Source: CAZEYT01 sp964516295 (lineage in GTDB: Bacteria > Verrucomicrobiota > Verrucomicrobiia > Chthoniobacterales > Terrimicrobiaceae). Taken from it: DNA of 9,503 nucleotides. The notes under the pieces are model-generated. The model saw nothing but the letters and a program-made list of their open reading frames with translations. It was not told the DNA's origin and did not search any database. The translations under genes were made by a program, and so were the position numbers. Positions 1 through 6,793 of the stretch are shown in pieces. Position 1 is the first letter of the stretch; each line of letters opens with the position of its first letter. The DNA lies in assembly GCA_964516295.1 (NCBI GenBank), contig CAZEYT010000098.1, positions 1 through 9,503 on the forward strand. Reading direction: 5' to 3'.

Positions 1-375
1 GTTTCGCGCCGCAAATCGGCCTTCCTCATCATGAACAAGTATCCGTATTCCGCCGGTCACCTCATGGCCGTGCCCTATCGGAAGGTTCACAAAATGACGG
101 ATCTCTCCGACGGCGAGGTTCTCGAGCTCTGGCAACTCATGATCCATGCCCAGCGTCTGTTGGAAGTCGCCGTTCGCGCGCAGGGTTTCAACATCGGCTG
201 GAATCTCGGACGCGCGTCCGGGGCCGGCGTCGAAGATCACATCCACGTCCACATCGTCCCGCGCTGGATCGGAGATTCCAATTTCATTGCCGTCATCGGC
301 GGAACCCGGATCATTCCCCAAGGGCTCCAACCGCTTTATGAGCGCCTGATGACCATTCAGAAAGATCTCGAATGA
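1..375 (+). CDS. HIT-family nucleotide hydrolase/phosphorylase-like protein (5' end outside window)
   Basis: The frame is open from base 1, with ten codons before the first internal Met at base 31, so the true start lies upstream and the gene is partial. The visible 124 residues carry the HIT histidine triad HIHVHIVPRW, with histidines at residues 70, 72 and 74 counted from the Met at base 31. They also carry the upstream strand MNKYPYSAGHLMAVPYR. The spacing and the long helix before the triad resemble the Ap4A phosphorylase-like branch of the HIT superfamily rather than HinT. Such proteins are cytoplasmic and act on dinucleoside polyphosphates or nucleotide conjugates; the exact substrate cannot be read here. 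The stop TGA overlaps the ATG of avtA, so the two are probably co-transcribed and translationally coupled. HIT membership is firm; the subfamily is inferred. Confidence 0.88.
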   Translation, partial: VSRRKSAFLIMNKYPYSAGHLMAVPYRKVHKMTDLSDGEVLELWQLMIHAQRLLEVAVRAQGFNIGWNLGRASGAGVEDHIHVHIVPRWIGDSNFIAVIGGTRIIPQGLQPLYERLMTIQKDLE

Positions 376-1619
376 TGTTCTCGGCCCTCGGAGCCCGCCT
401 GGCCGGCGGGAGCGGTATTGAAACGCTCATGGACGATCTGGGACACGCGCTTGCCGCCTCGGGCCCCTCCCTTCACATGCTCGGCGGAGGGAATCCGGCC
501 CACATTCCCGAAATGGAATCGGTGTGGAAAGAACGGCTCGAAGCCATCGTATCCGATCCCGCATCGCTGCGGCGGACCTTGGCCATTTACGATCCGCCCC
601 GCGGCAATTCCGCCTGCATCGCCGCCTTGGCCGACCTTCTCCGCGAGGAACTCGGCTGGCCGGTGGAACCCGAAAACATCGCGGTGACTCCCGGCGGCCA
701 GACCGCCTTCTTTTTCCTTTTCAACCTTTTTGGCGGAACAGATGCCCACGGTCGGCCGGGACGAATTTTGTTTCCGGTCATGCCCGACTACATTGGGTAT
801 GCAAATCAGGCGCTTGAGCCGGGCCAGTTTACATCGCTGCGGCCCCGCATGGAGGAGACCGGACCGCATCGTTTTCGCTACGCGCTGGATTTCGAGCGCC
901 TTAATCCCGGGCCGGACATCCGCGCGATGTGCGTATCGCGTCCGACGAATCCGAGTGGAAATGTCCTCTCCGATGCGGAGATGGACCGCCTCGCCGCGCT
1001 GGCGTCCGAGCGGGAAATCGCACTGATCATTGACAACGCCTACGGCCACCCATTCCCGGGCCTCGTTTTCGAAAAAGCCTCGTCGCCGTGGAATGAGCAA
1101 ACCGTTCACGTGATGAGCCTGTCGAAGATCGGCCTGCCTGGGACTCGCACGGCGTTCGTCGTCGGCCCGCCCCACGTGGCCCGCGCGATTTCGTCGATGA
1201 TGGCCGTCAGCGGATTGGCCAACGGAAACTTCGGCCAGTCCATCGTGAGCCCGCTTTTGGCCGATGGCACGTTGACCCGGTTGAGCCGGGAGGTCGTACG
1301 ACCGTTCTACCTTCGGAAGCGAGATGCCGCACTTTCCGCAGTGGAAGAGTTTTTTCCGAACGACGCACCTTATGCGTTTCACGAATCCGGCGGCGCGATG
1401 TTTCTCTGGCTCTGGCTCCGCGGGAGTCGCCGCACGTCGCGGGAAATCTACGAGGCCCTCAAGGCCCGCGGCGTTTTGGTTGTCCCGGGTGAATACTTTT
1501 TCTTCGGCCTTCCGGACGAGTGGCATCACCGGCACGAGTGCGTACGCATTTCCTTCGCCATGGATGACGGGCAAGTTCGCGAAGGGCTGCGGATCATCGC
1601 CGATGAGATCTCCCGCTGA
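372..1619 (+). CDS. avtA: Valine-pyruvate aminotransferase AvtA
   Basis: A 415-residue fold-type I PLP aminotransferase, close to the roughly 417 residues of E. coli AvtA. It shares AvtA-specific blocks along its whole length: an N-terminal LGGGNPAHIPEME, the YDPPRGN segment, AFFFLFNLFGG, SRPTNPSGN, IDNAYGHPFPG, the PLP-lysine motif MSLSKIGLPGTR (Lys252), FLWLWLRG and the late KARGVLVVPGEYFF. The family transfers an amino group between valine or alanine and their keto acids (2-oxoisovalerate and pyruvate), linking branched-chain and alanine metabolism in the cytosol. Two adjacent ATGs (372 and 375) are possible starts. The first overlaps the stop of the HIT gene, and no clear Shine-Dalgarno precedes either, consistent with coupling. 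The gene is intact and converges on rfaE2/hldC. Confidence 0.93.
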   Translation: MMFSALGARLAGGSGIETLMDDLGHALAASGPSLHMLGGGNPAHIPEMESVWKERLEAIVSDPASLRRTLAIYDPPRGNSACIAALADLLREELGWPVEPENIAVTPGGQTAFFFLFNLFGGTDAHGRPGRILFPVMPDYIGYANQALEPGQFTSLRPRMEETGPHRFRYALDFERLNPGPDIRAMCVSRPTNPSGNVLSDAEMDRLAALASEREIALIIDNAYGHPFPGLVFEKASSPWNEQTVHVMSLSKIGLPGTRTAFVVGPPHVARAISSMMAVSGLANGNFGQSIVSPLLADGTLTRLSREVVRPFYLRKRDAALSAVEEFFPNDAPYAFHESGGAMFLWLWLRGSRRTSREIYEALKARGVLVVPGEYFFFGLPDEWHHRHECVRISFAMDDGQVREGLRIIADEISR

Positions 1620-1645
1620 GCCACGGGACAGGATTGAACAGTTTT

Positions 1646-1675
1646 GGACTCGGGTTTCGGCACGCTTCCGAGCCC
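1646..1675. terminator. Possible hairpin between convergent genes
   Basis: In the 64-base gap between avtA and the convergent rfaE2/hldC stop, GGACTCGG (1646-1653) can pair with CCGAGCCC (1668-1675), with one mismatch and a 14-base loop. Four T residues precede the stem on the plus strand, so transcripts from the minus strand would have an A tract after the hairpin and those from the plus strand lack a T tract directly after it. It is therefore not a canonical intrinsic terminator. The location between convergent genes is the main argument. Confidence 0.25.
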
Positions 1676-1683
1676 AACAGAAC

Positions 1684-2172
1684 CTACTTTCCGTCCGGAT
1701 TCGTCGAACGCAAAACGCGTTCGATTGTATTTGTCGTCGAACGACCTTCGACGAGATCGGCCAAGGCCACCCGGCCGCCATTGGCCTCGACGATATCCCG
1801 GCCGCTCACGTAGTGCGCCCAGTCTTTGCCCTTCACGAGAACACCGGGCAGGATTTCCGCAATCAGGTCGCGGGGTTCATCTTCATCAAAAAGGACAACG
1901 AAATCGACAGCGCGAAGCGAACCGAGAACGAACGCGCGATCCTGCTCGGGGTTGATCGGACGCGAAGGACCTTTGTTGCGGCGGACCGAGGCGTCGCTGT
2001 TGAGCCCGACGCACAGCGCGTCGCCTTGCTCACGGGCGAAGGTGAGATACTCCACGTGTCCGCGGTGGAGGATGTCGAAGCAACCATTCGTAAAAACCAG
2101 CGTTTTGCCTTCGGCCTGAAGGCGGTCGCGCTCGCCCCGCGCTTGCCCGGCGGTCAACACCCGCGCCGTCAT
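1684..2172 (-). CDS. hldC: D-glycero-beta-D-manno-heptose 1-phosphate adenylyltransferase, stand-alone (RfaE2/HldC type)
   Basis: A 162-residue single-domain nucleotidyltransferase matching the C-terminal half of bifunctional HldE. Residues 25-45 hold the family signature LVFTNGCFDILHRGHVEYL, with the ATP-binding HxGH as His36-Arg-Gly-His39. KGKDWA lies near 114, and the closing STTNTIERVL near 145-154 is typical of this family. It transfers AMP to heptose 1-phosphate to give ADP-heptose for the lipopolysaccharide inner core. No kinase half is fused or adjacent, so the RfaE1 kinase must be encoded elsewhere if the pathway is complete. The start at 2172 is chosen because MTARVLTAGQ begins the domain properly and its ATG overlaps the TGA of the upstream TPR gene (ATGA). 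The frame is open upstream, but that part lies within the TPR gene. Confidence 0.92.
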   Translation of the reverse strand: MTARVLTAGQARGERDRLQAEGKTLVFTNGCFDILHRGHVEYLTFAREQGDALCVGLNSDASVRRNKGPSRPINPEQDRAFVLGSLRAVDFVVLFDEDEPRDLIAEILPGVLVKGKDWAHYVSGRDIVEANGGRVALADLVEGRSTTNTIERVLRSTNPDGK

Positions 2173-2984
2173 GAAGGGCGGTCCTTTTTCAATTTCTCGT
2201 AGTTCCGACGAACGGATTCCACTTCCGGAGCGCCCGGCTTTTGGAACGCGGCGTGCGTTTTCAATGCGGCATTGTAGAAAGCCTCCGCCTTGGCCCAATT
2301 TCCGCCGGAATGATACACGACGGCAAGATTGCCCATCGACTCGGCCACCTCCGGATGCATGGACCCGAAGAGCTGCTCGCGGATTCCCATGGCCCGCATG
2401 TGGGCGTTTTCCGCACGGACGAGGTCGCCGGCATCCGTCAGAGCCACACCAAGATTGTTGCAACAGAGCGCGACTTCCGGATGAACCTCGCCATAGATCC
2501 CGACGGCGCATTCGAGAGCTTCATTATAGTGCTGAAGAGCGCTCTCGATCCTGCCGGTGCGTTTCTCCATGCTCGCGAGATGGCTCAGTAACATGCAACG
2601 CTGCGAGGCGTCGTGAACCGTTTTGTAGAGGTCCAATGCCTGCAAATAGTAGGTCCGCGCGCGGTCACATTCATTGAGATAATCCAGGAGAAGCGCCAGC
2701 TTGGCTGAAACGCGGGCCGCGGAAGCGAGAAAACCAAGCGCGAGATTTTTCTTCAGTGATTCCTCGAAGTCTTTGACTGCCTCGTCAAACACCCCGGCCG
2801 CCTGGCAGACATCTCCTGCGATTTCGACCGCATCGCACAGACGCGGACTCCCGGGCCGGAAGACCTGTTCCGCAGCTTCGCGAAACTTCTTGGCTGCTTG
2901 ATTGTGGAGGCCGCTTTCCAGCTTGCTTCTTTGGGCTTCCAAATCACGGCACAGGACGTCCCATAGGTTGGCGGTTGTTTGCAT
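2169..2984 (-). CDS. Tetratricopeptide-repeat protein
   Basis: A 271-residue, mainly helical protein made of TPR-like units. The clearest tandem pair is of the kinesin-light-chain type (TPR_12), with HPEVA at residues 168-172 and again at 210-214. That is exactly one 42-residue period, each followed by a helix containing NNLGVAL or GNLAVVY. Earlier, more divergent units occupy about residues 55-160, for example FDEAVKDFEESL and IESALQHYNEALE. No signal peptide or membrane segment is visible, so it is probably cytoplasmic and acts as a protein-binding scaffold; its partner is unknown. The start at 2984 is preferred because the open frame upstream runs into recO, and TTAGGATTCTC just before this ATG offers a weak AGGA ribosome site. 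It follows recO by 49 bases and overlaps rfaE2/hldC by ATGA. No function is assigned beyond the fold. Confidence 0.85.
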   Translation of the reverse strand: MQTTANLWDVLCRDLEAQRSKLESGLHNQAAKKFREAAEQVFRPGSPRLCDAVEIAGDVCQAAGVFDEAVKDFEESLKKNLALGFLASAARVSAKLALLLDYLNECDRARTYYLQALDLYKTVHDASQRCMLLSHLASMEKRTGRIESALQHYNEALECAVGIYGEVHPEVALCCNNLGVALTDAGDLVRAENAHMRAMGIREQLFGSMHPEVAESMGNLAVVYHSGGNWAKAEAFYNAALKTHAAFQKPGAPEVESVRRNYEKLKKDRPS

Positions 2985-3033
2985 GAGAATCCTAAGTTTA
3001 TGGTGCGCGGCTCGTTTCCGGCGAGGCGAAAAA

Positions 3034-3567
3034 TCACCCGACCAGCAGTCCGGTTGCCGCCGCCCGCGACGCCGGGATTCGTCCGCAATAGGCTTCAATC
3101 GCCGCCAACGGATGCCTCCCATCGTCCCCGACCCCGAGCACCCGGGCCATCTCGCGCTCGAAATGCTCCAACGCCCGCAGACTCGCCGCCGTTTCCCGCA
3201 GGTGCTCGACAGCCCGTTTCAGGAGGTCGAAAAGCTCCGGCACCGGCTGGCCCTCCTGGGTGCAGAGATCGATGAGTTCGGCGAAATACCCGCACAGAAA
3301 GACATTCGCGCACGGCACGGTTCCACCGTCGAACGGAGCCAGCAAATGGACCTCGCGAAGGGTTCCCAATGAGGACTTCCGGTTCGTCGCAAAACCAATT
3401 TCGCCCCGAAAAAACAGATCAAGCTTTCCCGAAAACGGGCTTTGGGGACGCCGGGCTGACCGTGCCATCAGACGAAGCTTTCCATGGCTTTCCGTCAGCC
3501 AGACCGTAATCAGGCTATTATCGCTCCAGGCGATGCGACGAATCAAAATGGCCTCGGATTCCTCCAT
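3034..3567 (-). CDS. recO: DNA repair protein RecO, short form
   Basis: A 177-residue protein whose first 80 residues match the RecO OB-fold domain: EAILIRRIAWSDNSLI, TESHGKLRLMARSARRP and SPFSGKLDLFFRGEI. The middle (about 85-150) is the helical RecO domain, with CGYFAELIDLCTQEG and LEHFEREMARVLGVG. RecO acts with RecR to load RecA onto SSB-coated single-stranded DNA in recombinational repair. Typical family members are near 240 residues; this one lacks the C-terminal zinc-binding cysteine cluster. I saw no continuation in other frames of the 49 bases downstream, so the short form is probably genuine, although a truncation cannot be excluded. It is the first gene of a minus-strand group with the TPR protein and rfaE2/hldC, and is divergent from the dehydrogenase gene. 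No clear Shine-Dalgarno precedes the ATG; a small inverted repeat sits there instead. Confidence 0.85.
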   Translation of the reverse strand: MEESEAILIRRIAWSDNSLITVWLTESHGKLRLMARSARRPQSPFSGKLDLFFRGEIGFATNRKSSLGTLREVHLLAPFDGGTVPCANVFLCGYFAELIDLCTQEGQPVPELFDLLKRAVEHLRETAASLRALEHFEREMARVLGVGDDGRHPLAAIEAYCGRIPASRAAATGLLVG

Positions 3568-3568
3568 T

Positions 3569-3585
3569 CGGCGACAGTTTCGCCG
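3569..3585. repeat. Perfect 6-bp inverted repeat directly upstream of recO
   Basis: CGGCGA (3569-3574) and TCGCCG (3580-3585) form a perfect inverted repeat with a 5-base spacer. It begins one base upstream of the recO start codon and occupies the place where a ribosome site would lie. In RNA it could form a GC-rich hairpin affecting recO translation; as DNA it could be an operator between recO and the divergent dehydrogenase gene. The arrangement is seen directly; any function is inference. Confidence 0.35.
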
Positions 3586-3622
3586 CTACTCGGCTTAAAA
3601 ACAAACTGGATCGCCGCAACGG

Positions 3623-4645
3623 ATGGGCCAATACCGTTCCCGCCCCATGCGCCCGAATGCCCTGAATCTCTGTCCTGCCAATCTTCAAGCCGATGTTTTT
3701 CCCGACTCCGTTGTCGACGACTTCCGCGGCCGCCTCCACATCGCAGGCGAGGTTGTGGACCCAATCGATCTCGAGAAATCGCCCGATCTTTTGAAGGACG
3801 TCGAGGTTCTTGTCAGCACGTGGGGTATGCCGGTCCTGGACAAAGCTTTTTTGGACTCCGCTCCAAAGCTCCGGGCCGTTTTCTACGCCGCCGGATCGGT
3901 TAAAGGATTTGTCGCGGAAGAGAGTTGAAAACGGGACATTGTCATTGCAAGCGCTTGCTCGGCTAACGCCGTCCCGGTTGCCGAATACACACTTGGCGCG
4001 ATTCTTTTGAGTCTAAAGCGGTTCTGGCACTTTTCGCGTGTGATGAAAACGCCGGAAGGTATCAGTCCCGGCGACCTTCGGATGGAAGGCGGACATCGCT
4101 CGAAAGTGGGACTTGTTTCGTTAGGCTCCATCGGCCGTCGGGCAGATCGCCTTCTCCAGCCGTTCGAAATCGCAGTGCAGGGTTTTGATCCCGACCTGCC
4201 CAAAGAGCAGGCTTCTGAACTGGGTGTGGCTCTCGCACCGCTCGAGAACATTTTCCGCGACTGCGACGTGGTCAGCATTCATACCCCGTGGATCCCGCAA
4301 ACGGAGAGAATGTTCACCGGGAGGTTGGTGGAATCGATGAAGTCCGGTGCGACCCTGATCAATACCTCGCGGGGGGCCGTCATTGCAGAAGATGAGATGT
4401 GCGAGGTTTTGTCGCGTCGATCCGACCTGTCGGCCGTGCTGGAAGTTACCTGCTCCGAGCCGACCGCACCGGATTCTCCGCTTCGTACGCATCCGAACGT
4501 CGTCCTCACCCCGCACATCGCCGGCAGCATGCAGATGGAATGCTCCCGGATGGCCTCGTGGATGGTCGAGGAGGTCGGTCGCTTCGTTTCCGGAGAGCCG
4601 CTCCGCCATGCCGTCACCCGCGAGATGAGCCCCACCATGGCCTGA
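3623..4645 (+). pseudogene. D-isomer-specific 2-hydroxyacid dehydrogenase, interrupted by an in-frame TGA
   Basis: One reading frame encodes about 340 residues but contains a TGA at 3926-3928. Before it lies the substrate-binding half, ending KLRAVFYAAGSVKGFVAEES. After it the same frame continues with KRDIVIASACSANAVPVAEY and the NAD-binding Rossmann segment VGLVSLGSIGRR. The family's catalytic residues follow: Arg250 (NTSRGAV), Glu279 (TCSEPTAP) and His298 (TPHIAGS), counted from 3623, with normal spacing. Relatives recalled from memory usually have Trp at the TGA site (pattern 'E-x-W-x-R-x-I'), so the lesion looks like TGG to TGA. Enzymes of this family reduce 2-keto acids with NAD(P)H; the substrate here is unknown. 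The start may be 3623 or 3647; neither has a good ribosome site. A downstream fragment from 4007 would lack the N-terminal half. It could be a true nonsense mutation or a base-call error. Confidence 0.85.
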
Positions 4646-4646
4646 C

Positions 4647-5414
4647 ATGAATCCTGGACTCGTCTCCGTTACTTTAGAAAACTCGCGCCGGCCGAGATGA
4701 TCGATTTTTGCCAACGCTGTCGTCTGCGCACGCTGGAATGGGGCGGCGATGTGCTTGTTCCCGTGGGTAATCTGGAGCGCTCGGTTGAGGTCGGCCGTCT
4801 GACCCGCGCGGCCGGACTCGCGATCACCGCCTACCGTTCTCATTGCCGCCTCGCCGTCTCTTCGGAAACGGGACCGCCGTTTTGAAGATGTTCTGGAAAC
4901 CGCGAAAACCCTGGAAGCCGCATCGATTCGCGTGTGGTCCGGAAATCGTCCTTCCTTCAATGCCGATCCAGCCTGGCGTCAAAAGGTTGCCGACGATGCC
5001 CTGCGCTGTGCCGATCTTGCGGCGGCGGTGGGAATTCCCATCTGCTACGAATTCCACGACAATACGCTCACCGATAGGATTGATTCGGCCTGTGACCTCC
5101 TCGCGGCTAACGTGCATCCGTTCATCAAGACGCTCTGGAAACCGCCGTCCGGGGTGTCGCCCGAAGACTGCCTCGCCATGCTTCCCCGTCTCGTTGACCG
5201 GCTCCGGCATCTCCACGTCTTCTATTGGGAGCCGGACTACAACAATCGCCGTCCCCTCGCGAGCGGGGCCAGGCGTTGGACCGCCTACCTGGCGGAGCTC
5301 CGAAGACTCGGCTGGTCCGGCGATGCCTTGCTCGAGTTTGTCGACGGAGACGATCCCGCGAAGCTCCCGGACGATGCCGCCACGCTTTTGCGTTTGCTCA
5401 GTCGAGAAAACTGA
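4647..5414 (+). pseudogene. Sugar phosphate isomerase/epimerase-like TIM barrel, two compensating frameshifts
   Basis: The ATG at 4647 lies one base after the dehydrogenase stop and starts MNPGLVSVT. At 4673-4675 a T run is one base short and the protein continues in another frame as FRKLAPAEMIDFCQRCRL...SSETGPPF. At 4880-4883 a T run is one base long and the original frame resumes as EDVLETAKTLEAASIRVWSG through to 5414. The two changes cancel, giving 255 residues, a normal length for the xylose-isomerase-like TIM-barrel family. Family features are LEWGGD, AASIRVWSGNRPS, the metal-site region CYEFHDNTLTD, LHVFYWEPD and the final LLEFVDGDDP. Members isomerise or epimerise sugars or sugar acids; the substrate is unknown. 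Pairing with a hydroxyacid dehydrogenase suggests a carbohydrate catabolic cassette. The 3' end overlaps the convergent DUF2017-like gene by 17 bases. Sequencing error in T runs is a real alternative to gene decay. Confidence 0.82.
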
Positions 5415-5880
5415 CAAACCACTCCTGAATCATCCCGTAGAAGTGCATCTGCAAGAGCGCAAGATCGTGACTGCTTTCCAAAGACGTCGGCAGTTTCTTT
5501 GATAGGGCATCTTCGTCGAAAGAATGCTCCTCGGCCAGTGACAGGCGAGCCTGATTGAGGGCGTTCAACCATGCGTTGATGTGCTTGATGGGAATCCGCA
5601 CGATCCAAGCGTTTTCTTCCTCCGTCGCCAATCGGAGGTCCGCCTGGACCACCTCCCGCGCTTCGCGAAACGTGGTCAGTAACTCCGGCTGCACAAAGGC
5701 ACTCCAGTCTTCGCGCAATCCCTCTTCATCCGCTCCCGTGGCCGGAGGTGGAAAAAATCGATCCTCGACGCGGGAATCGGACGACGCCCCGACCAGCGGG
5801 ATCCGGCGGAGAAGATCCATCAAAAATCCGGAAACCTCGCGAAACTCCGTCGTCCCGTCTTCCAGCACTTGAATTTCCAT
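5398..5880 (-). CDS. Uncharacterised protein, DUF2017-like
   Basis: A 160-residue, mostly helical acidic protein without signal peptide or membrane segments. Its most distinctive part is near residues 98-118, IKHINAWLNALNQARLSLAEE, followed by a C-terminal helix LALLQMHFYGMIQEWFVSFLD. The WLN-x(2-3)-N-x-xRL pattern recalls DUF2017, a family of unknown function that I know mainly from Actinobacteria, but the match is from memory and only moderate. The Met at 5880 is chosen because GGAG lies just before it and because it follows the HIT gene stop by 17 bases; the open frame further upstream runs antiparallel to real coding sequence of the HIT gene. It is the last gene of the nrdR group and overlaps the convergent isomerase gene. 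No function is proposed. Confidence 0.75.
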   Translation of the reverse strand: MEIQVLEDGTTEFREVSGFLMDLLRRIPLVGASSDSRVEDRFFPPPATGADEEGLREDWSAFVQPELLTTFREAREVVQADLRLATEEENAWIVRIPIKHINAWLNALNQARLSLAEEHSFDEDALSKKLPTSLESSHDLALLQMHFYGMIQEWFVSFLD

Positions 5881-5897
5881 TGCTCCAACAGCGCGAA

Positions 5898-6236
5898 CTA
5901 CCCGGGAGGCCAAGCCATCGGGCGACCACCCAGAAGGTGGACATGAAGATGGGGCACGGTTTCTCCCCCGTGCGGGCCGTTGTTGACGACAATTCGAAAG
6001 CCGGTCTCGTCGATGCCCAATCTCCGAGCCACGTTGGCTGCGGTGAGGACAAGGTGGCCGAGAAGATCCGAATGACCCACGGAAGCCTCCACAACCCGCG
6101 GGATCACGGTCTTTGGAACCACCAACACATGCACGGGTGCCTGCGGGTAGATGTCGCGAAAAGCGAGGCACCGCGCGTCTTCGTAAACAATGTCGGCCGG
6201 AATCTCACGGGCGATGATTTTTTCAAAAAGCGTCAT
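5898..6236 (-). CDS. hinT: HIT-family protein, HinT-like purine nucleoside phosphoramidase
   Basis: A 112-residue protein of the usual HinT length. It begins TLFEKIIAREIPADIVYED, as HinT proteins do, has the FRDIYPQAPVHVLVVPK strand and helix region near residues 27-42, and ends with HGGETVPHLHVHLLGGRPMAWPPG. The catalytic triad histidines are His96, His98 and His100, and the terminal Trp-Pro-Pro-Gly is characteristic of HinT. The family hydrolyses AMP-lysine-type phosphoramidates and adenylated intermediates in the cytosol. The start at 6236 overlaps the preceding gene's TGA by ATGA, so it is probably translationally coupled to it. It is clearly distinct from the HIT protein at the left edge of the window, which has a different length and a different triad context. 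All key residues are present. Confidence 0.93.
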   Translation of the reverse strand: MTLFEKIIAREIPADIVYEDARCLAFRDIYPQAPVHVLVVPKTVIPRVVEASVGHSDLLGHLVLTAANVARRLGIDETGFRIVVNNGPHGGETVPHLHVHLLGGRPMAWPPG

Positions 6237-6793
6237 GTCAGTTGCAAATGGAGTTCGTCCGAACGCTCGCTGGTGTCAATCTCCCCACGCACAAAGCTGA
6301 CAATTTCGCCAAGCAGCCCGGAGCAATCCCGACGCCAGTTTTTGGCACTCCGGAGAAGCTTCACACAGCGATGAACGTCGCAAAGCTCGACTTGGGTGGT
6401 CGGCGACGCGATGACATTCCGAAGCCGGAGACGGAGGATTTCAAAGAACGCGAGCTCGTAGCCATGCCCGGCTTCCAGCGCGAGGTCCGCGAGCGAAATC
6501 CGCACGGGCGGCGGCATCGTGCGAAAATGCGTCGCGACGTCCGAATAGCCGATCACCTGCAGGACCGACTGCACGGCTTTCTCCAAACGGGAAATGGTCA
6601 CGACATTTTCGTCGAAGTCCTGCTGGAGGTAGCTCGCCACGCTCTCTGTGACATGATCCGCCAGCCACCACTTCTTGTAGCCTGCCGTCTCGGCCGCACG
6701 CACCAGAGCGGACGAAAGCCAGCCACGCTCAAAATTCATCACGTGGCCGTCCGAAAAACGCACCAGCGGCAGGTTGTCCCGAAAAGCAATCAT
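6233..6793 (-). CDS. Uncharacterised protein with divergent ATP-cone-like N-terminus, coupled to nrdR
   Basis: A 186-residue protein not recognised by name. Residues about 9-88 follow the outline of an ATP-cone: a beta-hairpin VRFSDGHVMNF (Asp15-Gly16 and Phe21 matching the KRDGR-x-x-PFDR stretch of NrdR), a helix WLSSALVRAAETAG, a long helix HVTESVASYLQQDF, then VVTISRLEKAVQSVLQVIGYSDVATHF, which resembles the cone's 'I-x-x-L-x-x-x-V-x-x-x-L-x-x-x-G-Y' ending. The basic Lys-Arg of a working cone is replaced by Phe-Ser, so nucleotide binding may be altered or lost. The C-terminal 95 residues are helical and unassigned. Its ATG overlaps the nrdR stop (ATGA), and its own stop overlaps the hinT start in the same way. 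A role in dNTP sensing or in partnering NrdR is inferred from context only. Confidence 0.8.
   Translation of the reverse strand: MIAFRDNLPLVRFSDGHVMNFERGWLSSALVRAAETAGYKKWWLADHVTESVASYLQQDFDENVVTISRLEKAVQSVLQVIGYSDVATHFRTMPPPVRISLADLALEAGHGYELAFFEILRLRLRNVIASPTTQVELCDVHRCVKLLRSAKNWRRDCSGLLGEIVSFVRGEIDTSERSDELHLQLT

Noticed and set aside
357..1781. 474-codon open frame on the minus strand
   Set aside because: It lies antisense to avtA, which is fully supported by family motifs. Its translation is rich in Arg, Gly and His with no recognisable domain, as expected for a shadow frame in GC-rich DNA.
2173..2511. N-terminal extension of the heptose adenylyltransferase
   Set aside because: It overlaps the well-supported TPR gene in another frame, and the translation is Arg/Gly-rich without a domain.
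3926..3928. UGA recoded as Trp or selenocysteine
   Set aside because: TGA ends many genes here, including in ATGA overlaps, so a reassigned code is unlikely. I saw no evident SECIS-like hairpin after the codon, and the position is not a catalytic Cys site.
4121..4960. 279-codon open frame on the minus strand
   Set aside because: It is antisense to the catalytic half of the dehydrogenase and the start of the isomerase, and has low-complexity composition and no motifs.
4843..5502. 219-codon plus-strand frame over the isomerase region
   Set aside because: Rich in Pro, Arg and Ser, it is the out-of-phase reading of the isomerase gene and runs into the opposite-strand DUF2017-like gene; no family resemblance.
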